From Lachnospiraceae bacterium (GTDB lineage Bacteria; Bacillota; Clostridia; Lachnospirales; Lachnospiraceae): a stretch of 5,018 nucleotides of DNA. The stretch covers positions 1 to 5,018 of the forward strand of contig JAFUXY010000134.1 of the NCBI GenBank assembly GCA_017477005.1, read 5' to 3'. Position numbers and translations under genes: made by a program. The notes beneath the pieces are model-generated. The model saw only the letters and a list, made by a program, of their open reading frames with translations. It had not been told where the DNA came from and ran no database searches. Of the stretch, positions 1 to 4,656 are shown piece by piece (position 1 is the stretch's first letter; every line of letters begins with the position of its first letter).

Positions 1-1
1 C

Positions 2-229
2 GCCTACCGACTGCGGTACTATGATGCGGTTCGGATGGCGACGCAGTTGGGGCTTGTGGCTTCATTACTATTGCATTTGATTTCAAACATCACGCCGCTG
101 CGAATTGCCTTGGGGATTCAGGAGCGGAAAAATTTGCAGATTGACGTGCTGCTGGTTCTTGCGATCCTGCTGTTGGTGGCAGGACTGGCATTTGTCGTGT
201 ATTACATTCGATGGCAGGTAATCCTATGA
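2..229 (+). CDS. C-terminal fragment of an unidentified multi-pass membrane protein (5' end outside window)
   Basis: The frame is open from the window edge to the TGA at 227-229 and gives the last 75 residues. An internal ATG lies at 35, but the frame continues upstream in coding style, so the true start is outside the window. Two hydrophobic helices are visible, at about residues 13-30 and 46-69 of the fragment. They are joined by a short polar loop containing Gln-Glu-Arg-Lys-Asn, and the protein ends in a short Arg-Trp-Gln tail. The first helix carries a histidine (residue 25, codon 74-76) in a Leu-Leu-Leu-His-Leu-Ile-Ser-Asn context, which resembles haem-ligand helices of small cytochrome b-like domains, though one histidine proves nothing. 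No FtsX-type permease signature is present. The stop overlaps the next start by 4 bp (ATGA), so this gene belongs to the same operon. I do not recognise the family. It could be a membrane anchor, a cytochrome b-like protein or a transport component. Confidence 0.7.
   Translation, partial: AYRLRYYDAVRMATQLGLVASLLLHLISNITPLRIALGIQERKNLQIDVLLVLAILLLVAGLAFVVYYIRWQVIL
216..218 (+). promoter_or_regulatory. Short Shine-Dalgarno core supporting the ATG at 226
   Basis: AGG (within GGCAGGT) lies 7 bases before the ATG at 226 and inside the end of the preceding gene. It supports 226 over the in-frame ATG at 211, which would need an 18-19-bp overlap. The match is short, so support is modest. Confidence 0.45.
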
Positions 230-1404
230 ATCTTCCTTATAAAAACATCATTCACCGCCCGGTGCGCAGCGCAATCCTGATCTGTCTGGCGGCGGCGCTT
301 TCGTGTTCGGTCTTTGCGGGCTCGCTTCTGGTGGGGGCGCTTCGCAATGGATTTGCGTCGCTGCAGGCCAGGCTCGGGGCGGACATCATGGTGGTGCCAT
401 ATGAGGCGGCGACCAAATCGAGCCTGGAAAACATTCTCTTGCAGGGGAATACCGGGTATTTCTATATGGATGGCAGTCGCTACGACGAGGTGGCGGAACT
501 GGACGGGATTGGCAAAATCACGGCGCAGTATTATCTGGCGAGTGCCAGCGCAAGCTGTTGTTCGATCCCGGTGCAGATCATCGGCTTCGATCCGGCCACG
601 GATTTTGTGATCACGCCCTGGATCAAAAAAAGTAATGGTAATATGCCTGGTTATCTGGACGTGGTGGTTGGCAACGATCTGAACGCCTTCGTCGGGGATG
701 AGCTGACATTTTACGGAACGACGGTGCGTGTGGCGGCAAAGTTGGACAAGACCGGGACGAATTACGATACTGCCGTTTTTGCCAATCGGGACACGGTCGA
801 GACCCTGATCCGATCCTCGCAGGACAAAAAATTGAATGAATACGGAAATCGGGACGCAGGGAACGCCGTGTCCTGCGTGTTGGTGGATGTGGCGAAGGAC
901 AGGGAGGTCGAGGAGGTTTTGAACGACATCAACGTCCACGTCAAAAGGGTAAAGGCCGTGCGCACGAAGAACATGATCTCCGGTATCGCGCGCAGCCTGG
1001 CGGGAGTGTCGGAGGTCGCCAAAGCGTGGATGATCGCGACGTGGGTGCTGGTGATTGGCATTTTGGCGGCGGCCTTTGCGTTGATTACAAACGAGCGGAG
1101 GGAAGAATTTGCCGTACTGCGGATGGTCGGAGCGTCGCGGAAAAAGTTGTTTGGGTTGGTCTTGGCAGAGGGTGCGCTGCTGGGGTTGGCGGGAAGTCTG
1201 GTCGGAGTGGCGGCAGGGGCTTTGTGCGTGCTGCCATTCTCGGGTTTCATTGAGCAAAAGCTGGGGCTGCCCTTTTTGCTGCCGAATGGCATAGGAATTT
1301 TGGGAGCAGGCGTTGCGGCAGTTCTTCTGACTGGTCTTTCGGCGGCGATCACGTCGGCGGTCGCGGCATATCGGGTGACAAAAACGGACAGGATAGTCGT
1401 ATGA
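226..1404 (+). CDS. MacB/FtsX-type ABC transporter permease
   Basis: This is a 392-residue permease in the cytoplasmic membrane and the probable partner of the ATPase encoded next. The architecture is typical of type VII (MacB/LolCE-like) permeases. It has a basic N-terminus, one transmembrane helix at about residues 15-37, a long extracytoplasmic domain to about 265, and then three C-terminal helices (about 268-290, 310-340 and 355-385). The helix 2-3 loop contains an Asn-Glu-Arg-Arg-Glu-Glu-Phe stretch followed by Leu-Arg-x-Val-Gly-Ala-Ser, the classic FtsX-domain coupling segment that contacts the ATPase. The outer domain holds adjacent cysteines 111-112, just before Val-Gln-Ile-Ile-Gly-Phe-Asp-Pro, and another cysteine at 217, unusual enough to suggest metal, haem or disulfide chemistry. 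The start at 226 forms an ATGA overlap with the upstream gene; ATG 211 would add five residues. The end overlaps the ATPase start by 4 bp. Such transporters usually act on extracytoplasmic or membrane-embedded substrates. The substrate is unknown, and a second permease may lie outside the window. Confidence 0.9.
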   Translation: MNLPYKNIIHRPVRSAILICLAAALSCSVFAGSLLVGALRNGFASLQARLGADIMVVPYEAATKSSLENILLQGNTGYFYMDGSRYDEVAELDGIGKITAQYYLASASASCCSIPVQIIGFDPATDFVITPWIKKSNGNMPGYLDVVVGNDLNAFVGDELTFYGTTVRVAAKLDKTGTNYDTAVFANRDTVETLIRSSQDKKLNEYGNRDAGNAVSCVLVDVAKDREVEEVLNDINVHVKRVKAVRTKNMISGIARSLAGVSEVAKAWMIATWVLVIGILAAAFALITNERREEFAVLRMVGASRKKLFGLVLAEGALLGLAGSLVGVAAGALCVLPFSGFIEQKLGLPFLLPNGIGILGAGVAAVLLTGLSAAITSAVAAYRVTKTDRIVV

Positions 1405-2180
1405 GAATAGAAGCAAAAGAGATTCGCAGGGATTTTCTGCGAAAGGGTCGCGGCACCAATATACTGACTGCGGTGCAGGAATGTAATATTACCTTTGAAT
1501 CTGGTACATTGTCGATGATCGTGGGGCGGTCGGGAAGCGGAAAAAGTACGCTGCTGCATATGCTGTCCGGAGTATTGGCTCCGACGGCCGGGAAGGTGCT
1601 CTACGAGGGAGAGGATTTGTTCGCGATGCCGGATGAGCGGCGCAGTGCGTTTCGGAACCGGCATATTGGGTTTGTTCCGCAGGGGGCCGGCGGCATTGCG
1701 TCTTTGACAGTCCGGGAAAATATTTTGCTTCCGGTGTCTCTGTTTGGGCAGCAGAAAGAGGGGGCATCGAAGGACGCCACCCCGGAGAAATCGGGTTCGA
1801 AGGGTCTGCACTTGGGAGAAGCTGGTTCGAAGGGTCTGGGTTTTGAGAAAACCAGTTCGGCGGATGCTTTGCAGAGAGCCGAAGAATGGATGCAGCTGTT
1901 TGGGATTACCACGCTGGCGGATGCCCGGCCCAGCGAATTGTCAGGCGGCGAGCTGCGGCGGATGGCGATTGCCCGGGCTTTGATCCAAAACCCTGAGGCT
2001 ATTTTTGCGGATGAGCCGACCGGCGATTTAGACGACGAAAACACGAGGCTGGTGTTCGAAATGCTTCGCCAGGCGGCGAAGGACGGTGCGGCTGTGGTCG
2101 TGGTGACTCACGAAAATGAGGGCGAACGCTATGCCGATCGCCTGTATCGAATGAATGCAGGAGTGTTGACGGAGGAGTGA
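1401..2180 (+). CDS. ABC transporter ATP-binding protein (MacB/LolD-like) with a repeat insertion
   Basis: This 259-residue cytoplasmic ATPase energises the permease encoded just upstream. All nucleotide-binding motifs are intact: Walker A Gly-Arg-Ser-Gly-Ser-Gly-Lys-Ser-Thr at 42-50, Q-loop Gln94 in Phe-Val-Pro-Gln, signature Leu-Ser-Gly-Gly-Glu at 180-184, Walker B Ile-Phe-Ala-Asp-Glu-Pro at 201-206, D-loop Gly-Asp-Leu-Asp at 208-211, and switch His237. The pattern matches the LolD/MacB/FtsE subfamily. The protein is somewhat longer than the usual 220-235 residues because of a Gly/Ser/Lys/Glu-rich insertion at about 118-155. This lies in the helical subdomain between Q-loop and signature and is built from 10-residue repeats (see the repeat feature). 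The frame is kept and the catalytic residues are intact, so the protein should be active. The ATG at 1401 overlaps the permease stop (ATGA), with an AGGA at 1390-1393 placed 7 bases upstream. Confidence 0.93.
   Translation: MRIEAKEIRRDFLRKGRGTNILTAVQECNITFESGTLSMIVGRSGSGKSTLLHMLSGVLAPTAGKVLYEGEDLFAMPDERRSAFRNRHIGFVPQGAGGIASLTVRENILLPVSLFGQQKEGASKDATPEKSGSKGLHLGEAGSKGLGFEKTSSADALQRAEEWMQLFGITTLADARPSELSGGELRRMAIARALIQNPEAIFADEPTGDLDDENTRLVFEMLRQAAKDGAAVVVVTHENEGERYADRLYRMNAGVLTEE
1764..1853 (+). repeat. Degenerate 30-bp tandem repeat (three units) inside the ABC ATPase gene
   Basis: Units start at 1764, 1794 and 1824, each exactly 10 codons long. The 15-mer GGTTCGAAGGGTCTG occurs identically at 1794-1808 and 1824-1838. 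By hand alignment units 2 and 3 match at 21 of 30 positions. Unit 1 is more diverged (14 of 30 against unit 2) but keeps TCGAAGG in the same register. A trace of a fourth unit follows from 1854 (AGTTCGG). The translation is Ala-Ser-Lys-Asp..., Gly-Ser-Lys-Gly-Leu-His..., Gly-Ser-Lys-Gly-Leu-Gly..., in ATPase residues 122-151. The frame-preserving period suggests expansion by slippage or unequal exchange in a tolerant surface loop. Confidence 0.8.
2171..2177 (+). promoter_or_regulatory. Shine-Dalgarno sequence bearing on the flavoprotein start
   Basis: GGAGGAG sits at the end of the ATPase gene. It abuts a possible GTG start at 2177, which makes a GTGA overlap but is too close for this site to serve it. 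It lies 11 bases before the ATG at 2189, a usable if slightly long spacing. This favours ATG 2189, although the GTG at 2177, adding four residues, cannot be excluded. Confidence 0.55.
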
Positions 2181-2188
2181 GCTTTAGA

Positions 2189-3889
2189 ATGAGTGATAGC
2201 GGTAATGCTCCTGCGACGAATATCATCGGAGCTGGTCTGACCGGATTGTCCGCGGCGCTCACGCTTGCAGGGCAGGGGCGAAAATCGCGGCTGATCTCGG
2301 TGCAGTCGTCGGAGAGGGCGCAGTCGAATCTGGCGGAAGGCGGTATCAACGCAGCACTGAATGTTTCCGGCGAGATGGATTCTGTAGAAGAGCATTTTGC
2401 CGATACGATGCGGGCTGGTTGCTACCTGGCTGATCCGATAATGGTGCGACAGTTGACAAAAGCGGCGCCGCAGATTGTGCAAAAGCTGCAGCGTTTGGGT
2501 GTGCCGTTTGCGAAGGAGGATGGCCGTATTTTGCAGCGTTATTTTGGCGGGCAAAAGAAAAAACGGACAGCCTTTGTGAAAAGCAGCACCGGAAAGGCGT
2601 TGATGGCGGCGATGATCGATGCGGTGCGCCAATACGAAGTGGCTGGACTGGTGGAACGATATTCGCACCACTGCTTCGAGCGACTTTTTATTCACGAGGA
2701 TCGATGTCTCGGGGCGCAGTGCCGGGATGCGTACACGGAGGAGAGAAAAGCGTTTCCGGGACCGGTTATTGTCGCGGCGGGTGGGATGAACGGCATGTTT
2801 TTCGGACATACGACAGGGACGACGGCCAATACCGGATCGGTTACAGCGAACTTGTTTGAACAGGGAGTGGTTCTTTCGAATCTGGAATTTATACAGTATC
2901 ATCCGACTACCGTATCCATTCCGGGCAAACGGCTTTTGATTTCGGAAGCGGCTCGCGGAGAGGGCGGTCGGCTGATGATCATGCGGGACGGCAGGCCTTG
3001 TTATTTCATGGAGGAAAAATACGGGCCGGATGGGAACCGAATGCCAAGGGACGTGATATCGAGAGAGATGGCGCTGCTTTCGGAGGATGTTTTTTTGGAT
3101 CTGCGGGGATTGTCGCAGGCGATTTGGGAGCGGAGATTGCCGGATCTGCGGGACGAAATCCAGCATTATCTGGGGATGGATCCAGCGAAGGAGCCAGTGC
3201 CGGTGGCGCCAGGGATCCATTATTGTATGGGCGGCATACGGGTGGACGAGGGGCATCGGACGAATCGGTCGTTTTTGTACGCGGCCGGGGAGTGTGCCTG
3301 TGCCTACCACGGAGCGAATCGGCTGGGTGGAAATTCGCTGCTCGGAGCGATTTTCGGGGGTCGCTGCGCGGCAGAATCGGTGATGAAGGATCTGGCCGGA
3401 GCATCAAAAGGGAATGGAAATGCAAGAAGAATCGAGGCTTCAAATAGTAATGAAAATGCAGGAAAGACTAGGTTTGCCCAAGCCTCCGATGATGAAAATG
3501 GGATGGAGTTTTTGAATGGTGCCGAGGAAATCATGAGTTTGCAAATTGCCGCCTATTCTTCCCTGTCCTGTGACGAGCAATCCATTGAGAAAAAAATGGA
3601 AGAGGCGTTGTTTTCGGGGTTGTCGATCCTGCGGAATGAAGAGAGGCTGACCCAGGCGCATCAAACTATCCTCCAATTATACAATAGGAAGGAAACTCTC
3701 TCTGACGAGCTGCGAGCCAGGCTGCATTTGGCGGAGGCGATGCTGCTGTCCGCACTCGAACGAAAAGAATCGCGGGGGGCGCATACCAGAATGGATTATC
3801 CCGAGACCAAAGATGCGTTCCGTGCGCAGACGTGCGCGAAGTGGGAGGCGGGTAGGGTTGGTATTACCTTTGAGAAACGTGCATTATGA
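2189..3889 (+). CDS. Fumarate reductase/succinate dehydrogenase-type flavoprotein subunit lacking the FAD-linking histidine
   Basis: This 566-residue cytoplasmic FAD enzyme of the SdhA/FrdA family is predicted to interconvert fumarate and succinate and exchange electrons with the iron-sulfur subunit encoded next. It has an N-terminal Rossmann motif (Gly-Ala-Gly-Leu-Thr-Gly, residues 14-19). Active-site residues equivalent to E. coli FrdA are all present: His238 (Gln-Tyr-His-Pro-Thr), Glu253 and Arg256 (Ser-Glu-Ala-Ala-Arg-Gly-Glu-Gly-Gly), proton-donor Arg287 (Met-Pro-Arg-Asp), His344 (His-Tyr-Cys-Met-Gly-Gly) and Arg378 (Gly-Ala-Asn-Arg-Leu-Gly). A C-terminal Glu-Ser-Arg-Gly-Ala-His motif is also kept. 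The overall pattern is closest to B-type SdhA (Bacillus) and FrdA (Wolinella). The FAD-linking motif reads Arg-Ala-Gln-Ser-Asn-Leu-Ala-Glu-Gly-Gly instead of Arg-Ser-His-Ser/Thr, so Gln45 (codon 2321-2323) replaces the covalent histidine and FAD should be non-covalent. A low-complexity linker occupies about residues 403-439. A GTG at 2177 is the alternative start. L-aspartate oxidase is a less likely identity because of the dedicated iron-sulfur partner. Confidence 0.92.
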   Translation: MSDSGNAPATNIIGAGLTGLSAALTLAGQGRKSRLISVQSSERAQSNLAEGGINAALNVSGEMDSVEEHFADTMRAGCYLADPIMVRQLTKAAPQIVQKLQRLGVPFAKEDGRILQRYFGGQKKKRTAFVKSSTGKALMAAMIDAVRQYEVAGLVERYSHHCFERLFIHEDRCLGAQCRDAYTEERKAFPGPVIVAAGGMNGMFFGHTTGTTANTGSVTANLFEQGVVLSNLEFIQYHPTTVSIPGKRLLISEAARGEGGRLMIMRDGRPCYFMEEKYGPDGNRMPRDVISREMALLSEDVFLDLRGLSQAIWERRLPDLRDEIQHYLGMDPAKEPVPVAPGIHYCMGGIRVDEGHRTNRSFLYAAGECACAYHGANRLGGNSLLGAIFGGRCAAESVMKDLAGASKGNGNARRIEASNSNENAGKTRFAQASDDENGMEFLNGAEEIMSLQIAAYSSLSCDEQSIEKKMEEALFSGLSILRNEERLTQAHQTILQLYNRKETLSDELRARLHLAEAMLLSALERKESRGAHTRMDYPETKDAFRAQTCAKWEAGRVGITFEKRAL

Positions 3890-4641
3890 TAATAAGGAAA
3901 GAATTGATCATTCGTCGCCAGCAGAAGAAGGACGCTGCACCGTACTGGGAGTCGTTTTCCTTTGAGACAGAAGAGGTGGGTGCTACGGTGGCGACAGCGT
4001 TGACGGAGCTTGTGCGGGAGCATTCAATTGGATGGGAGTGCAGCTGCCTACAAAAGAAATGCGGCGCCTGCGCCATGGTAATCAACGGCGTGTCCAGGTT
4101 GGCCTGCGATACGAAACTGGTGGATTGCAAAACAGATGCGATCCGTCTGGAGCCCCTGAAAAAATTTCCGGTGGTGCGGGATCTGATCGTGGATCGGTCG
4201 GCGATGATGGAACGGCTGAAGGAACTGTCCGTGTGGTTGGAGACGGATGGGGGAAGTTCAGAAAAACTGGTGGAGAGAAAATCGGAAGATGTTGGCGAGG
4301 GCAAGGCAGGCAGGCTGCGTTTGCGGAAAGAGTCTGAGAGTGCGGATGAGATTGCCTACGAAGCGTCGAAGTGTCTACAGTGCGGGCTTTGTCTGGAAAT
4401 CTGTCCGAATTTTGCGGTAGGCGCGGCGTTTTCTGGAATGGCGGCAATGAGCCCGATGACCAGGCTGATTGTTTCGGCGCCCAAGGAGCAGAGAAAACAA
4501 TTAGCCCGGGATTATGAAAAAAGCGTGTACGCAGGATGCGGAAAGTCACTGGCCTGCAGGGAAGTCTGCCCGGCCGGAATCAATATAGACAGGCTGATGT
4601 CGCGGAGCAATGCGGCAGCGATTTGGGGACGTTGGAATTAA
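3886..4641 (+). CDS. Fumarate reductase/succinate dehydrogenase-type iron-sulfur subunit
   Basis: This 251-residue SdhB/FrdB-family protein should carry electrons between the FAD subunit and a membrane or other partner. The N-terminal plant-ferredoxin-like domain has the 2Fe-2S ligands Cys54, Cys59, Cys62 and Cys74 (C-x4-C-x2-C-x11-C), followed by the family's Phe-Pro-Val-Val-Arg-Asp-Leu segment at 94-100. The C-terminal domain has C-x2-C-x2-C-x3-C-P at 163-174 and C-x5-C-x3-C-P at 218-229. By FrdB analogy, Cys163, 166, 169 and 228 bind 4Fe-4S, and Cys173, 218 and 224 bind 3Fe-4S. All eleven ligands are therefore present. Extra cysteines occur at 52 and 81. The interdomain linker, about residues 119-155, is highly charged and longer than in E. 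coli FrdB. No C-terminal CCG domain is present, which argues against a TfrB/HdrD-type protein. The ATG at 3886 gives a 4-bp ATGA overlap with the flavoprotein gene. A TTG at 3904, preceded by AAGGA, is a possible alternative start giving 245 residues. Confidence 0.93.
   Translation: MIIRKELIIRRQQKKDAAPYWESFSFETEEVGATVATALTELVREHSIGWECSCLQKKCGACAMVINGVSRLACDTKLVDCKTDAIRLEPLKKFPVVRDLIVDRSAMMERLKELSVWLETDGGSSEKLVERKSEDVGEGKAGRLRLRKESESADEIAYEASKCLQCGLCLEICPNFAVGAAFSGMAAMSPMTRLIVSAPKEQRKQLARDYEKSVYAGCGKSLACREVCPAGINIDRLMSRSNAAAIWGRWN
3894..3898 (+). promoter_or_regulatory. AAGGA, possible ribosome site for an alternative TTG start at 3904
   Basis: AAGGA lies 5 bases before an in-frame TTG at 3904, which would begin the protein at Ile-Ile-Arg-Arg, close to the usual first strand of SdhB proteins. 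The ATG at 3886 has only a weak GAGA upstream but has the 4-bp overlap typical of this operon. The sequence does not settle the choice. Confidence 0.3.
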
Positions 4642-4643
4642 AC

Positions 4644-4649
4644 GAGGAG
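4644..4649 (+). promoter_or_regulatory. Ribosome binding site for the DUF4418 gene
   Basis: GAGGAG lies 7 bases before the ATG at 4657. It is the best-placed ribosome site in the window and falls in the only clear intergenic gap of the operon (4642-4656). Confidence 0.8.
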
Positions 4650-4656
4650 AAACGGT

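Noticed and set aside
211..225. ATG at 211 as the permease start
   Set aside because: It would overlap the upstream gene by 19 bp. ATG 226 gives the ATGA overlap seen elsewhere in the operon and has an AGG core 7 bases upstream.
202..1416. A 404-codon open frame on the minus strand across the permease gene
   Set aside because: Its translation is extremely rich in Arg, His and Gln with no domain pattern, typical of the antisense of a GC-biased gene. The plus strand encodes a convincing permease.
1764..1853. CRISPR-like or intergenic repeat
   Set aside because: The units are contiguous without spacers, diverge from each other, keep a 10-codon register and lie inside an intact ATPase gene.
2129..3310. 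A 393-codon open frame on the minus strand across the flavoprotein gene
   Set aside because: It is antisense to a gene with a complete set of SdhA active-site motifs, and its Arg/His/Pro-rich composition shows no recognisable fold.
2189..3889. L-aspartate oxidase (NadB), suggested by the missing FAD-linking histidine
   Set aside because: The overall motifs match B-type SdhA/FrdA, and the gene overlaps a dedicated SdhB-like gene. NadB normally works alone and sits with nadA/nadC.
3886..4641. Thiol:fumarate reductase or heterodisulfide reductase-type iron-sulfur subunit
   Set aside because: The protein ends soon after the 3Fe-4S/4Fe-4S domain and has no C-terminal CCG motif domain. The cysteine spacing C-x5-C-x3-C fits the 3Fe-4S cluster of SdhB/FrdB.
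4642..4656. Internal promoter or terminator between the iron-sulfur and DUF4418 genes
   Set aside because: The gap is only 15 bp and is filled by the GAGGAG ribosome site; no hairpin or T-run is present.
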